The notes under the pieces: generated by a model | What the model saw: the letters and a program-made list of their open reading frames with translations, nothing else | Told to the model about the DNA's origin: nothing | The model's database searches: none | Position numbers and translations under genes: made by a program | Assembly (NCBI GenBank): GCA_016285885.1 | Contig: JAEERP010000007.1 | Coordinates: 62,001 to 126,000 of the forward strand | DNA from: Paludibacteraceae bacterium | GTDB taxonomy: Bacteria > Bacteroidota > Bacteroidia > Bacteroidales > Paludibacteraceae | DNA length: 64,000 bases | Reading direction: 5' to 3' | Part shown: piece by piece, positions 34,029 through 44,393 of the stretch | Numbering within the stretch: position 1 is the stretch's first letter | Layout of the letters: every line of letters starts with the position of its first letter

Positions 34029-35234
34029 ATGAAAGGAAAAAACATCATAGTCGGAGTGACTGGCGGCATCGCGGCTTACAAGACCGCCTCGCTGGTTAGA
34101 GAAATGAAGAAACGTGGAGCGAACGTCAAAGTGGTCATGACTCCTTTGGCGAAACAGTTCATCACGCCACTCACCATGGCCACGCTCTCACAAAACCCTA
34201 TCATGGTGGACTTCTTCAACCCTGAAAACGGGGAATGGAACAGCCACGTCTTCCTCGGCATCTGGGCGGACGCCTACGTCATCGCCCCCGCCACCGCCAA
34301 CTCCATCGGTAAGATGGCCAACGGGATAGCGGACAACCTGCTCCTCACCACCTACCTTTCCGCCAAATGTCCGGTCTTCATCGCACCTGCCATGGACCTC
34401 GACATGTATGCCCACCCAGCCGTGCAGAAGAACATCGCACTGCTCAAGGAGAGAGGCAACTTCATCATCGACGCGGAAGAGGGATTCCTCGCCAGCGGAC
34501 TGTCCGGCAAGGGAAGAATGGCGGAGCCTGAAACCATCGCCGATTTCATCGAGAAATATTTCAACCAAAATGCGGACCTCTCCGGCAAAAAGGTGATGAT
34601 CACCGCCGGCCCGACATACGAAAAGATAGACCCTGTCCGTTTTATAGGCAACTACTCTTCCGGAAAGATGGGCTACGCCTTGGCGGAGGAGTGCGCGGAA
34701 AGAGGTGCGGAGGTGACCCTCGTCTCAGGACCAGTCTCCCTCTCGCCTAAACATCCGAACATTCAACGCATATCGGTGGAATCCGCCCAGGAGATGTACG
34801 AAGCCGCCGTGAAAGCAGCGGAGAACGCAGACATCGAGATCCTCTGCGCCGCAGTGGCCGACTATACGCCCGCACAAAAGGAGGACCATAAGATCAAGCG
34901 TGAAAAGAGAGGCGCCATGCAACTGGACCTCGTGCCGACACAAGACATCGCCGCAGCGTTGGGCAAGATGAAGCGTGAGGGACAAATGATGATCGGTTTC
35001 GCACTGGAGACGGACGACGAAGAGACGAACGCCGTGGGAAAATGCGAGCGCAAAAACCTCGATTTCATCGTGATGAACTCGTTGAACGACAAGAACGCTT
35101 GCTTCCGCCACGACACCAATAAAATAACCATATTCGACAGAAACGGAGACAAAACCGTCTACGATCTGAAACCCAAAAAGGAGGTCGCAAAGGACATCAT
35201 CGACCATGCCCTCTCTATAATGAACAAAAAATGA
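34029..35234 (+). CDS. coaBC: Bifunctional CoaBC (coenzyme A synthesis)
   Basis: 401 residues. The N-terminal half is the flavin-dependent phosphopantothenoylcysteine decarboxylase (NIIVGVTGGIAAYKTASLVRE, MATLSQNPIMVDFF, IAPATANSIGKMANGIADNLL). The C-terminal half is the phosphopantothenate-cysteine ligase (KKVMITAGPTYEKIDPVRFIGNYSSGKMG, AAVADYTPA, KNLDFIVMNS). Together they turn phosphopantothenate and cysteine into phosphopantetheine. The stop overlaps the next start (ATGA). The order coaBC, DUF4835, recN is common in Bacteroidetes. Confidence 0.95.
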   Translation: MKGKNIIVGVTGGIAAYKTASLVREMKKRGANVKVVMTPLAKQFITPLTMATLSQNPIMVDFFNPENGEWNSHVFLGIWADAYVIAPATANSIGKMANGIADNLLLTTYLSAKCPVFIAPAMDLDMYAHPAVQKNIALLKERGNFIIDAEEGFLASGLSGKGRMAEPETIADFIEKYFNQNADLSGKKVMITAGPTYEKIDPVRFIGNYSSGKMGYALAEECAERGAEVTLVSGPVSLSPKHPNIQRISVESAQEMYEAAVKAAENADIEILCAAVADYTPAQKEDHKIKREKRGAMQLDLVPTQDIAAALGKMKREGQMMIGFALETDDEETNAVGKCERKNLDFIVMNSLNDKNACFRHDTNKITIFDRNGDKTVYDLKPKKEVAKDIIDHALSIMNKK

Positions 35235-36148
35235 GTATGAAAAAAGGATTCATCAAAACAATAGCTTCCCTGCTAATCACCCTTTCTTGCGCATTCACCA
35301 GCAACGCACAAGATGTCAAAGCGTATGTGCGCGTCAATGCGGAACAGATTGGAGGAACAAGCACCAACCGTGAAATCTACGACGAGATGAACCAGGCGCT
35401 GACAGAGTTCATCAACTCCAGAAGATGGACCGACGCCACCTTCACGGAGGATGAGCGTATCGAGTGTAACTTCGTCATCACCCTCGAAAAGGCGGCAGGC
35501 GAGAATTACACGGGGAAACTACAGGTGCAGGCCAGCCGCCCTGTCTATAACTCGGGCTACAGCACCACCCTCTTCAACTTCCTGGATCCTAACCTCACGT
35601 TCAATTATACCCAGTACCAAAAGCTGGAGTTCGACGAGAACGTATATGAGAACAACCTGCTCTCCACCATCGCTTTTTATGTCAATATCATATTGGGCAT
35701 CAACTTCGACTCTTTCAGCCGTTACGGAGGAAGCCGCTACTTCGAGAAGGCGGAGCTCATCGTCTCCCTCGCCCAAGGATCGGACGACATCGGTTGGAAG
35801 GCGTTCGACAGTGACAGAAACCGCTATGCCCTCGTGAGCAACTACCAGGACGAGCGCCTGAAGAAACTGAGGGATATCATCTACGAATACCACAGATTCG
35901 GACTGGATGAGATGGTGAACAGCGTGGAGAAAGGTAGAACGAACATCTTCAACAACCTACCTTACCTCAAGGAGATGAACCGCGCGGTTCCCTACTCCAT
36001 CGCACTGCAACTCTTCGTGGAGGCTAAGATGAACGAACTGCTCGACATGTTCAAGCCTGCCACCGCCAAAGAGAAAAAGGATCTGTATGAGATCCTCCAA
36101 AGCATACTGCCTACCCAAAGCAACAAATTCCAAGAGTTGCTCAACTAA
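35231..36148 (+). CDS. DUF4835 protein, PorD-like (type IX secretion-associated)
   Basis: 305 residues with a signal peptide (FIKTIASLLITLSCAFTSNAQD). The body QVQASRPVYNSGYSTTLFNFLDPNLTF and EFDENVYENNLLSTIAFYVNIILGINFDSF is the DUF4835 signature, a family called PorD in some annotations and linked to type IX secretion. A second possible start is ATG 35237. The presence of a T9SS cargo protein at the window start agrees with this link. The exact role of the family in the machine is not settled to my knowledge. Confidence 0.85.
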   Translation: MSMKKGFIKTIASLLITLSCAFTSNAQDVKAYVRVNAEQIGGTSTNREIYDEMNQALTEFINSRRWTDATFTEDERIECNFVITLEKAAGENYTGKLQVQASRPVYNSGYSTTLFNFLDPNLTFNYTQYQKLEFDENVYENNLLSTIAFYVNIILGINFDSFSRYGGSRYFEKAELIVSLAQGSDDIGWKAFDSDRNRYALVSNYQDERLKKLRDIIYEYHRFGLDEMVNSVEKGRTNIFNNLPYLKEMNRAVPYSIALQLFVEAKMNELLDMFKPATAKEKKDLYEILQSILPTQSNKFQELLN

Positions 36149-36159
36149 ATCCTCGAGCC

Positions 36160-37818
36160 ATGCTGAAGTCCCTATCTGTAGAGAATTACGCCTTAATCGA
36201 GAAAACGGACGTGCGCTGGAACAACGGATTCTCCGTCATCACGGGTGAGACCGGATCCGGAAAGTCCATCTTGCTGGGTGCATTAGGCCTCATACAAGGG
36301 CAAAGAGCCGACACGAAGGCGCTCAAGAACCCGGAGAAGAAATGTGTGGTGGAGGCTGAATTCGACCTCTCCGCCTATGCCCTTCGCCCGTTCTTCGAGG
36401 AGAATGATTTGGACTACGAGGAGAACTGCATCATCCGCAGGGAAATCGCCCCTAACGGCAAATCCCGGGCCTTCATCAACGACACGCCAGTGGCTCTCAC
36501 AGCCCTGAAAGATATATCGTCCCATATCATCGACATCCACTCCCAACACGAAACACTCCTTCTGAACGAGGATTCGTTCCAGCTACATGTGCTGGACGCC
36601 TTCTCTAATCTGAAGGAACGCCTATCGGCCTACACTACCCTCTACGGAGAATATGCGGCCCAAAAGAGACGTTTGAAGGAACTGCGCACCACCTTGGCGG
36701 AGAGAAACGCAAACAGGGATTATATCGAGTTCCAGCTAAAACAGCTACAAGATGCCGCCTTCACGGAGAATGAGCAGGCGGAACTGGAGGAAGAGATCAA
36801 CGTGCTCTCGCACACCTCGGAGATGAAGGATGCGCTTTCCAAGGCGACCTGGCTCCTCTCCGACAAAGAGGAGAACATCTGCGGTTCACTAAAGGAGGTG
36901 ACCTCGGCCCTTTCCTCCATCGCACAGTTCTCGGAGTCCTTCGCGGAGATGCAAAGACGGGCGGATAGTTGCCTCATCGAACTGAAGGACTTGTCACGTG
37001 AGATCGAGCAGAAACTGGCGGACGTGAATGTGGACCCACAAAGAGTGGAACAGGTCAGCCAACGTTTAGACCTCATCTACACATTAGAGAAGAAACACCA
37101 TGCGGGCTCTCTTGCCGAACTGCTCCAAACGCAAGCCTCCTTCGAACAGCAAATGGAGGAGATGGACAACTCGGAGGAGAAGACCGGGCTCATGGAGCAG
37201 GAGATCGCCCAATTGGAGAATCAATTGGAGGAGATGGCGAAGACCATCACCCAAAAACGACAGGAGAACAAGCCTGCCTTGGAACAATCCGTCGAAGATA
37301 TCCTTCACAGCTTGGGCATGCCAAACGCCAAACTGGAGGTGCGCATAGAACCGCTGGCACAACTGGAAGCCACCGGGAAGGATGCTGTGCGCTTCTTTTT
37401 CTCGGCTAATAAGAACGCTCCGCTACAGCCGATCGCCAACGTGGCCTCGGGTGGTGAGCTATCACGCATCATGCTGGCCCTCAAGTCCATCCTATGCCGG
37501 ACAGAGGAGTTGCCGACAGTGATATTGGATGAGATAGACACGGGCGTATCGGGCGAGGTGGCGGACAAGATGGGTGCGCTCATGCAGGCCATGGGCGAGA
37601 AGATGCAGGTCATCAGCATCACCCACCTTCCTCAAATCGCTTCGAAAGGGGCCACCCACTACAAGGTATACAAGGAGGATGACGAGACGACCACCCACTC
37701 CCGCATCAAACTACTGAACGACGCCGAAAGGGTCACGGAGATCGCACAGATGCTCAGCGGATCCGCCCTGTCGGAAGCGGCTGTACAGAACGCCAAGGAA
37801 CTTCTAAAACGCCAATGA
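36160..37818 (+). CDS. recN: DNA repair protein RecN
   Basis: 552 residues of the SMC-like RecN family, which holds broken DNA ends together in double-strand break repair. Walker A is GETGSGKS (29-36), then [10 protein letters not shown] and [14 protein letters not shown] long coiled-coil centre comes next. The C-terminal part has [18 protein letters not shown] (ABC signature) and [19 protein letters not shown] (Walker B and D-loop), then [21 protein letters not shown]. Length matches E. coli RecN. It ends one base before the rnhB start codon. Confidence 0.95.
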   Translation: MLKSLSVENYALIEKTDVRWNNGFSVITGETGSGKSILLGALGLIQGQRADTKALKNPEKKCVVEAEFDLSAYALRPFFEENDLDYEENCIIRREIAPNGKSRAFINDTPVALTALKDISSHIIDIHSQHETLLLNEDSFQLHVLDAFSNLKERLSAYTTLYGEYAAQKRRLKELRTTLAERNANRDYIEFQLKQLQDAAFTENEQAELEEEINVLSHTSEMKDALSKATWLLSDKEENICGSLKEVTSALSSIAQFSESFAEMQRRADSCLIELKDLSREIEQKLADVNVDPQRVEQVSQRLDLIYTLEKKHHAGSLAELLQTQASFEQQMEEMDNSEEKTGLMEQEIAQLENQLEEMAKTITQKRQENKPALEQSVEDILHSLGMPNAKLEVRIEPLAQLEATGKDAVRFFFSANKNAPLQPIANVASGGELSRIMLALKSILCRTEELPTVILDEIDTGVSGEVADKMGALMQAMGEKMQVISITHLPQIASKGATHYKVYKEDDETTTHSRIKLLNDAERVTEIAQMLSGSALSEAAVQNAKELLKRQ

Positions 37819-37819
37819 T

Positions 37820-38425
37820 ATGCTACTACCCTTTCTGAAAGAGAACGTCATCGAGGCGGGATGCGACGAGGCCGGGAGAGGCTGCTTGGCAGGACCTGTT
37901 TTCGCAGCGGCTGTCATCCTACCGACCGATTTTCAGAACGATCTTTTGAACGACTCCAAGCAATTGACGGAGAAACAACGCTATGCGCTACGCCCCATCA
38001 TCGAAGCGGAGGCCATCGCATGGGCGGTGGGTATCGTATCCGCCAAAGAAATCGATAAAATAAACATCCTGAACGCCTCCTTCCTCGCCATGCACAGAGC
38101 GGTAGATCAACTGAAGGTCAGACCTGAACATCTCATCATAGACGGTAACCGATTCAGACCCTACGAGGGCATCAAGCACCAATGCGTGGTGAAAGGGGAC
38201 GGTAAGTACATGTCCATCGCGGCAGCCTCCATCTTAGCCAAGACCTACCGTGACGACTACATGAACAAAATCGCGGCGGACTACCCTGCCTACCAATGGG
38301 CCAAGAACAAGGGATATCCCACCAAGGCACATCGAGAGGCCATCGAGCAGTTCGGTCCGACCGAACACCACCGCATGAGCTTCACCCTCATCGACCCGCA
38401 ACTCAAGCTCGAATTCAAGGATTAA
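37820..38425 (+). CDS. rnhB: Ribonuclease HII
   Basis: 201 residues. It cuts RNA in RNA/DNA hybrids, including single ribonucleotides in DNA. The signature [15 protein letters not shown] gives D15 and E16, and LIIDGNRF gives D107. [17 protein letters not shown] and [11 protein letters not shown] complete the family pattern. It is translated right after recN and closes the run that starts at 30438. Confidence 0.95.
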   Translation: MLLPFLKENVIEAGCDEAGRGCLAGPVFAAAVILPTDFQNDLLNDSKQLTEKQRYALRPIIEAEAIAWAVGIVSAKEIDKINILNASFLAMHRAVDQLKVRPEHLIIDGNRFRPYEGIKHQCVVKGDGKYMSIAAASILAKTYRDDYMNKIAADYPAYQWAKNKGYPTKAHREAIEQFGPTEHHRMSFTLIDPQLKLEFKD

Positions 38426-38449
38426 ACAGAGGGCATGACTCCAAAAAGA

Positions 38450-38477
38450 AAGGCGGTCCGCCGAAACGAGCCGCCTT
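38450..38477 (+). terminator. Possible terminator between rnhB and the convergent lipoprotein gene
   Basis: AAGGCGG (38450-38456) pairs with CCGCCTT (38471-38477) around a 14-base loop. It lies between two genes read towards each other, so it may serve both. The T run is short. Confidence 0.4.
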
Positions 38478-38498
38478 ATCACATTAGGCATTTAAACC

Positions 38499-38981
38499 TT
38501 ATTTCTTACCTGAATATTTCAAGTTCATAGCAACTGGAGACTTCACAGCGACAACGAAATCGAGCTGATTCTTGTCTGCATAGAACTTACCCTCCTTCAC
38601 ATCAACTGTAGCGTCCATGCCCATGATGGAGGTCGTCAAATCAGTTGCGGAAAAGCTATACACCTTTGTTGCAGCATCATATTTACAAGGAACTCCTGGG
38701 AATGACAAATTATTAACAGGGATGTTCATGATCACGATCTGCTCCAAAGCCAAATCGATGGTTCCGTTTGCGTTACCCTTCACCGACACGCCCAACGTGT
38801 CAGCAACAGAACTACCATCCTCCGCCTTCACGAGAGGACCATAATAGTTTCCTGTTAGAGATGAGCAATCAGCCTTTACCTCAGTGTTCTGCTCGTTAGC
38901 ATCATCATCATCGTCGCCACATGCAGGCAACATGACCATAGAAAAACCGGCCATTAAAAGCAATAACAACTTCTTTTTCAT
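38499..38981 (-). CDS. Lipoprotein with a calycin-like beta-barrel body
   Basis: 160 residues with a lipobox (LLLLMAGFSMVMLPAC, Cys at 21) and the acidic linker GDDDDDANEQ. The body (LTGNYYGPLVKAEDGSSVADTLGVSVKGNANGTIDLALEQI) is strand-rich and resembles the calycin-like lipoproteins found in Bacteroidales; that link is moderate. It is the last gene of the 44780-38499 run. It is probably anchored in the outer membrane and may bind a small hydrophobic ligand. Confidence 0.75.
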   Translation of the reverse strand: MKKKLLLLLMAGFSMVMLPACGDDDDDANEQNTEVKADCSSLTGNYYGPLVKAEDGSSVADTLGVSVKGNANGTIDLALEQIVIMNIPVNNLSFPGVPCKYDAATKVYSFSATDLTTSIMGMDATVDVKEGKFYADKNQLDFVVAVKSPVAMNLKYSGKK

Positions 38982-39019
38982 AAAACAACATTATTTAAAT
39001 GAAACATAAGACAATATTC

Positions 39020-39562
39020 CTAAAACATCATACCAGCCGCCAATTCATCCGAGAAGGCTTGACCCTTCACCTTAGCGACCAAAGCGAAACCGAAGCGCAA
39101 AGCGGTACCAGCGCCACGGCTAGTAATGAATTGGTTAGAGACCACAACCGGCTCCTTTTTCACCTCCGCACCCGTCAGGTACTCCTCGAAGCCCGGATAG
39201 CAAGTCGCCTGCTCACCCTTCAGCAAACCGAGTCCGCCAAAAACAGACGGAGCGGCGCAGATCGCACCCAAGATCACATCCTTACCGGCAGCGGAGACGA
39301 GCAGTTTGCACAAACCCTCGTGAGCGGCCAGGTTCTTGGTGCCAGGCATTCCGCCAGGGAGGACCAGCATACCCGCCTCGGAGAAATCACACTCCTCGAA
39401 CAGAGCGTCAGCCTCAACCACAACGCCATGCGAGCTTCTCACCGGTTTTCTACCCATGATAGAGACAGTCACCACATTAAAGCCAGCCCTACGCATGACA
39501 TCGATTGGAGCGATAGCCTCCGTCTCCTCGAAACCATCAGCCAAAAACACAAATGTATTCAT
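39020..39562 (-). CDS. DJ-1/PfpI family protein
   Basis: 180 residues. The nucleophile-elbow Cys is C102 (GAICAAPSVFG) and the conserved acid lies in FEETEA (residues 11-16). Y-P-G-F-E and N-Q-F-I-T-S-R-G-A-G-T-A follow, as in the YajL/ThiJ branch. Roles proposed for this branch include protection of proteins from glycation and oxidative stress. It starts 3 bases after the TonB-like gene and is likely co-transcribed with it. Confidence 0.9.
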   Translation of the reverse strand: MNTFVFLADGFEETEAIAPIDVMRRAGFNVVTVSIMGRKPVRSSHGVVVEADALFEECDFSEAGMLVLPGGMPGTKNLAAHEGLCKLLVSAAGKDVILGAICAAPSVFGGLGLLKGEQATCYPGFEEYLTGAEVKKEPVVVSNQFITSRGAGTALRFGFALVAKVKGQAFSDELAAGMMF

Positions 39563-39565
39563 ATC

Positions 39566-40438
39566 CTAATTCAAAATAAATTTATACGTGATTGTACCGA
39601 ACTGGTCACCATCCTTACCATCCGTACGTGGAGAGAACTTCGTCTTCTTAGCAGCCTCCTGAGCCGCCCTCAACAGAGCGGGGTCAGAAGTATTCGTTCC
39701 CTTGCCGACGCTGGTATTCACCACATTACCGTTCTTGTCCACCTTGATACTTACGACCACCGTACCCTCCTCTTGGGAGGCATAATTAGGACGAACCAGC
39801 GATCCACGGATAGAGCGTCCTCCCAAGCTCCAAGAGAGGTTGCTGCCTGAGTTAGCCGCACCGTTGGTGGAGGTGGAACCATCACGGCCGAACGGGTTGC
39901 CCTTCGTGCCGCTACCAGAGCCATCGCCCATGCCATTCGAGTTGGCGTCCGTACCGTTACCGCCGGCGCCGAAGCCCTTCAAGCCCTTTGTCTTTTGGGC
40001 GATAGCGTTCTTGATACTATCTTGTTTACGTTTCTCCTCCGCCAATTTTCTCTGCTCCTCCTTGCGGCGTTTCTCCTCCGCGAGGCGTTTCTCACGCTCC
40101 TCACGTTCCTTCCGCAATTGTTCCTCCGTCTTCTTCGGCGTCTTGTCCGGCATTTCCAAAGACTCCTCGATGTCCTGCGTCTGGTAAGACTCGTTGGCAG
40201 GCGTAGGCGTCTGCGGCGTCGGGACAGGTTGGGAAGCCTCGGCAGGCGCAGGAGCGGCATCCGCCACGTCGGCACCAGCCGTCAGGGACTCTATGCCCAA
40301 AGCCACCTCCAAGCCCTCCTCCGTATCCGGGACAACGTGCTCAAGGTAAATATTGAACATCAGCAATATCAACAACAGATGCAACACGATGGTCACAACC
40401 ATTGCAATAACCTTCTGTTTCTGATTATTTTCCTCCAT
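39566..40438 (-). CDS. TonB-family energy transducer
   Basis: 290 residues. One N-terminal helix (VIAMVVTIVLHLLLILLMFNIYL) with a conserved His, a Pro-rich stretch, then a long charged helix (KEREEREKRLAEEKRRKEEQRKLAEEKRK), a Gly/Ser/Asn-rich linker and a C-terminal TonB/TolA-like domain (SIKVDKNGNVVNTSVGKGTNTSDPALLRAAQEAAKKTKFSP). It sits with ExbD and ExbB, so the three form a proton-driven motor that powers outer-membrane transport or envelope upkeep. The long charged helix looks more like TolA than classical TonB. Confidence 0.88.
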   Translation of the reverse strand: MEENNQKQKVIAMVVTIVLHLLLILLMFNIYLEHVVPDTEEGLEVALGIESLTAGADVADAAPAPAEASQPVPTPQTPTPANESYQTQDIEESLEMPDKTPKKTEEQLRKEREEREKRLAEEKRRKEEQRKLAEEKRKQDSIKNAIAQKTKGLKGFGAGGNGTDANSNGMGDGSGSGTKGNPFGRDGSTSTNGAANSGSNLSWSLGGRSIRGSLVRPNYASQEEGTVVVSIKVDKNGNVVNTSVGKGTNTSDPALLRAAQEAAKKTKFSPRTDGKDGDQFGTITYKFILN

Positions 40439-40444
40439 TAGCTA

Positions 40445-40855
40445 TCATTTCTGAGGTCTCGTAGCGATAACCAGTTTAAACTTATTCGCATTGGCGATAT
40501 TCAGCACCTTCACGATCTCGCCATAGGGGATAGTCTCGTCCGCATAGACCGCAACGTACATGTCAGGCTCTTCCAGAACCTGTTGCTGCAAGAAAGGCTC
40601 GATCTCTTCGAAAGAGACAGGGCGTTCCTTCTCGTTGCCGGATGCGACATAGTAATTAAGTTCCTTATCAATCGTCACGCGAGTGATCGGCTTGGCGGAA
40701 GTCTGTTGCTTGCTCTGCGGCAGCATCAGTTTGATGGCGTTCGGATGCACCACCGTGGATGTCAGCATGAAGAATATCAACAACAAGAAGACGATATCCG
40801 TCATGGATGACATGTTAAAACCCGCCTCAGCCTTACTTCTTCTTTTAAGTGCCAT
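40445..40855 (-). CDS. exbD: ExbD/TolR biopolymer transporter
   Basis: 136 residues with one helix near the N-terminus (MTDIVFLLLIFFMLTSTVV) that holds the functional Asp (M-T-D-I-V-F). The rest is a periplasmic domain ending VLNIANANKFKLVIATRPQK. It is the stator partner of the ExbB/TolQ-type gene 20 bases upstream and of the TonB-like protein 6 bases downstream. Confidence 0.93.
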   Translation of the reverse strand: MALKRRSKAEAGFNMSSMTDIVFLLLIFFMLTSTVVHPNAIKLMLPQSKQQTSAKPITRVTIDKELNYYVASGNEKERPVSFEEIEPFLQQQVLEEPDMYVAVYADETIPYGEIVKVLNIANANKFKLVIATRPQK

Positions 40856-40875
40856 AACAACCTACAATTAAAGAG

Positions 40876-41559
40876 TTACGCTGGTTCGTTTAGGATATCC
40901 ATGAACTCCATGGAACGTGCCTCCATGTTGCTCACCACCTTGTCCACCAAGGAGATCAAGTAGTTATAAGCGAAGTATGCGATGACACCGACGATCAAAC
41001 CACCGACGGTCGTCACCATGGCCGTGTAGATACCACCTGCGAGCAGGCTGACATCCACGTTGTTACCAGCGTTAGACATGTTGAAGAAGGCTTGGATCAT
41101 ACCAATCACCGTACCAAGGAAACCGATCATCGGACCTCCACCAGCGGTAGTCGCCAAAAGGGAGAGACCCTTCTCCAACTTAGCCACCTCCAAGTTACCC
41201 ACGTTCTCGATCGCCACCATGACGTCATTCATCGGGCGACCCAAACGCATCACGCCCTTCTCAATCATACGGGCGTATGGCGTGTCTGTCTTTCTGCAAA
41301 GATTCAATGCGGCATCGATCTTGCCCTCATTGATATAATCCTTGATCTTATCCATGAAAGTAGGATCCTTCACGGAAGCCTTGCGGATCACGAGCAGACG
41401 CTCCACGAAGATATAGACGGCCAACATACATAAAAGCAGCAATGGAATCATGATCCATCCACCCGCTTTAGCCAATTCGAATATACTCAGACTTGCGACT
41501 TCCGGCTCAACAGCCGCCTCGGTCGTCTGCACTGCTTGTAACAACACACCTAAAACCAT
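40876..41559 (-). CDS. exbB: ExbB/TolQ/MotA-type proton channel
   Basis: 227 residues with three membrane helices: AGGWIMIPLLLLCMLAVYIFVERLLVI, then GLSLLATTAGGGPMIGFLGTVIGMIQAFF and LLAGGIYTAMVTTVGGLIVGVIAYFAYNYL. These are the MotA/TolQ/ExbB signature segments that form the pentameric channel around ExbD. It starts the three-gene motor group, 42 bases after ribBA. Confidence 0.93.
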   Translation of the reverse strand: MVLGVLLQAVQTTEAAVEPEVASLSIFELAKAGGWIMIPLLLLCMLAVYIFVERLLVIRKASVKDPTFMDKIKDYINEGKIDAALNLCRKTDTPYARMIEKGVMRLGRPMNDVMVAIENVGNLEVAKLEKGLSLLATTAGGGPMIGFLGTVIGMIQAFFNMSNAGNNVDVSLLAGGIYTAMVTTVGGLIVGVIAYFAYNYLISLVDKVVSNMEARSMEFMDILNEPA

Positions 41560-41601
41560 TTTATCTATTTTTTACGTTTAACGTTATATTAATTCTCACA
41601 A

Positions 41602-42810
41602 TCATAGATGGAGGTCATGCCCCATGCGTTCCTTCTTCGTCTTGATATAGAACTCGTTGTACTTGTTCGGTTTAATCTCGATAGGCACGTTCTCCACGAT
41701 TTCCAGGCCGAAGCTCTCCAAACCGATACGCTTCACCGGGTTGTTGGTCATCAGACGCATCTTCGAGACACCCAGTTCACGAAGGATCTGCGCTCCCACA
41801 CCGTAATCACGCTCATCCGGTTGGAACCCGAGGTGGATATTCGCATCCACCGTGTCATAGCCCTCCTCCTGAAGTTTATAGGCTCTGATCTTATTCATGA
41901 GACCGATGCCACGGCCCTCTTGGTTCATGTAGATAAGGACACCCTTACCCTCCTCCTCGATTCGTTGCATCGCCACCTGCAGTTGCTCGCCACACTCGCA
42001 GCGCAGAGAGCCGAAGATATCGCCCGTAGCGCATGAGGAGTGTACCCTCACGAGGATAGGCTCGCCATGTTTCCAGGAGCCCTTGACCAGCGCCACATGC
42101 TCCAAACCGTTGGATTTCTGACGGAAAGGCGTCAGCATGAAATCACCGTATCGGGTCGGCAGATGAACCGTCTCACCCTTCTCCACCAGAGATTCGGACT
42201 TGATTCGGTAAGCGATCAGGTCACGTATGGAGATAATCTTCATGCCATATTGTTTAGCGCGTTCCATCAGTTGCGGAAGGCGCGCCATGGTACCATCCTC
42301 GTTCATGATCTCGATGAGTGCTGCGCATGGATGTAGGCCAGCGAGACGAGCCAAATCGACAGCAGCCTCGGTATGTCCAGCGCGGCGTAAAACGCCCTTG
42401 TCCTGCGCATACAACGGATTGACGTGACCAGGTCGGCCGAAGGTGTCAGGCGTTGACTTAGGGTCCGCCAAAGCACGGATCGTAGCGGCGCGGTCGGCAG
42501 CGGAAACACCCGTGGTACAACCCTCCAATTTATCCACCGTGATGGTAAAAGGAGTACCTAACACAGATGTGTTGTTAAAGACCTGCTTGTCCAATTTCAG
42601 TTCGGCACAACGCGTCAAAGTGATAGGAGCACAGAGGACGCCACGGCCCTCTTTCAGCATGAAATTAATCTTCTCCGGCGTAATCAGTTCGGCCGCGGTG
42701 ATGAAGTCACCCTCGTTCTCTCTATCCTCGTCATCTACCACAATGAGGAATTTACCTTCCTTGAAATCCTCAATTGCCTCTTCAATATCGTTCAATTTAT
42801 ATTTGTCCAT
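41602..42810 (-). CDS. ribBA: Bifunctional RibBA (riboflavin synthesis)
   Basis: 402 residues. Residues 1-200 are 3,4-dihydroxy-2-butanone-4-phosphate synthase ([53 protein letters not shown]). Residues ~205-402 are GTP cyclohydrolase II, with the zinc cysteines in [19 protein letters not shown] near 260-275 and [18 protein letters not shown]. Together they make the two precursors of riboflavin. The 95 bases upstream show no FMN riboswitch that I can recognise. Confidence 0.95.
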   Translation of the reverse strand: MDKYKLNDIEEAIEDFKEGKFLIVVDDEDRENEGDFITAAELITPEKINFMLKEGRGVLCAPITLTRCAELKLDKQVFNNTSVLGTPFTITVDKLEGCTTGVSAADRAATIRALADPKSTPDTFGRPGHVNPLYAQDKGVLRRAGHTEAAVDLARLAGLHPCAALIEIMNEDGTMARLPQLMERAKQYGMKIISIRDLIAYRIKSESLVEKGETVHLPTRYGDFMLTPFRQKSNGLEHVALVKGSWKHGEPILVRVHSSCATGDIFGSLRCECGEQLQVAMQRIEEEGKGVLIYMNQEGRGIGLMNKIRAYKLQEEGYDTVDANIHLGFQPDERDYGVGAQILRELGVSKMRLMTNNPVKRIGLESFGLEIVENVPIEIKPNKYNEFYIKTKKERMGHDLHL

Positions 42811-42905
42811 TTCTAACTATTATATTCACACTCAATTGTTTCAGTTTTCCTTCGGAGGGAAGGCACGACAGAGCGTCAAAGCCAACTCCCCACACATCAC
42901 ACAGA

Positions 42906-44354
42906 TCAATTATCCCCTGACGGCTGATCAACCTTTTTCTTCTTTTTCAAGAAAGCAGGCAAGGAGATATTGATGGAGCGGTCATGCGCCGCCTCGTACG
43001 TCAAGAATAGTCCCAACGGCAAAAGCACGATCGTGCTCAACCATACGCCCTGCCATACCATCCATACACCATCCCTCGCCATCTTATAACCTGTGTTATC
43101 GATGACATAATAGAGGATGAAAAGGATGATGGAGTAGACAGCCGGCAAGCCGATACCTCCCTTCTTCACGATCGCACCAAGCGGCGCGCCAATCAGGAAG
43201 AAGACGATACAGGCGAGCGATAGGGTGAACTTCCTATGCCTTTCGATATCAAATCGATGCGAACGCTTCACGTCCGAGAATTTCGCCATGTGGACGAAAG
43301 GGATATCGACCTTCATTCTGTTCGCATTCCTCACCGCCCGCTTATAGACCTCCAACATCTCGTTAGCCGTAAGACCATCCGTTAGCCGGGCGAAGGTATA
43401 CTCGCCATACTCAGGGAGAGAGTCGTATTGCGTGATGGAACGGATGCTGAGCAAGCCTCTGTCGAAATAGGTAGGCTTATAGAGCACACACATCGCATGA
43501 TCCAAGCTATCCGCATGATACATCATGGAATCTATGGCAGATGTTAACTGCGCCAGATTCTTACCCATGTACTTGTTCGAGATGACCGACTCGTCCATCT
43601 GACTAAAGTTGGCGTCGAAATCGATGATCACCTCCTTGTAGGAGAAAGTCTCGCGACGATATGGCACATTGCTGGAGGTGGAACTCTGCTCCCTCAAGTT
43701 CTCGAAAGATTCACCGGAATAGAGCATGAGCACCATGCTCAGCTTATCATCGGAAGACTTGAGCCGGCCCGAATCAGCCGCCATCACCACCGCATTCTCA
43801 AAACCTTTCGAGAAGTCATATATCTTGATATCATACAGTAACTTCTTACTGTTGTCCTTCTTCCGCACATAAAAATTATATCCCTCGATGCCTGAATAGA
43901 ACGATCCCTCAGGAATCTCCACCTCGGGAGACTTCGATTTCATGGAGTAGAGTAAGGTCCACAACTTTGTCTGAATGGCAGGAATCGCCAACTCGGAATA
44001 GAGGAAGACGCATACGCTGAAGATACCCATCACAATGATGAACGGCCGCATGATCCTCGTCAGAGAGATGCCAGCCGCCTTCATGGACAATAGCTCCAGC
44101 CTCTCGCCGAAGCCACCGAATGTAATCAAAGAAGAGAGAAGGATCGCAAGAGGTAAGGCCATCGGCACCAATGACAGCGCCGCATAGGAGAAGAACTCAA
44201 TCAAAACAGAGAATGCAAGACCCTTGCCCACCATCTCGTCCACATAACGGAAAAGAAATTCCATCAACACGACAAACAAGCACACGAAGAACGTAGCTCC
44301 GAACGTACCGAAGAATTCCGACAGCAAAAATGAATTAAGTCTTTTTAAACGCAT
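42906..44354 (-). CDS. LptF/LptG-family permease
   Basis: 482 residues with three N-terminal helices (FFGTFGATFFVCLFVVLMEFLF, VLIEFFSYAALSLVPMALPLAILLSSLITFG, MRPFIIVMGIFSVCVFLYSELAIPAI). A large periplasmic beta-jellyroll domain follows, then three C-terminal helices (FTLSLACIVFFLIGAPLGAIVKKGGIGLP, YSIILFILYYVIDNTG, VWLSTIVLLPLGLFLTY). F-L-I-G-A-P-L-G-A-I-V-K-K-G-G-x-G-x-P is the YjgP/YjgQ signature. It would be one half of the inner-membrane part of the LPS transporter. The other half is not in the window. Confidence 0.93.
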   Translation of the reverse strand: MRLKRLNSFLLSEFFGTFGATFFVCLFVVLMEFLFRYVDEMVGKGLAFSVLIEFFSYAALSLVPMALPLAILLSSLITFGGFGERLELLSMKAAGISLTRIMRPFIIVMGIFSVCVFLYSELAIPAIQTKLWTLLYSMKSKSPEVEIPEGSFYSGIEGYNFYVRKKDNSKKLLYDIKIYDFSKGFENAVVMAADSGRLKSSDDKLSMVLMLYSGESFENLREQSSTSSNVPYRRETFSYKEVIIDFDANFSQMDESVISNKYMGKNLAQLTSAIDSMMYHADSLDHAMCVLYKPTYFDRGLLSIRSITQYDSLPEYGEYTFARLTDGLTANEMLEVYKRAVRNANRMKVDIPFVHMAKFSDVKRSHRFDIERHRKFTLSLACIVFFLIGAPLGAIVKKGGIGLPAVYSIILFILYYVIDNTGYKMARDGVWMVWQGVWLSTIVLLPLGLFLTYEAAHDRSINISLPAFLKKKKKVDQPSGDN

Positions 44355-44393
44355 CTCTCTCTTCTCTTTTCGAGTGCAAAGTTAGCAAAAAAA

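Noticed and set aside
42811-42905. FMN riboswitch in front of ribBA
   Set aside because: The 95-base gap is too short and lacks the conserved FMN-element segments.
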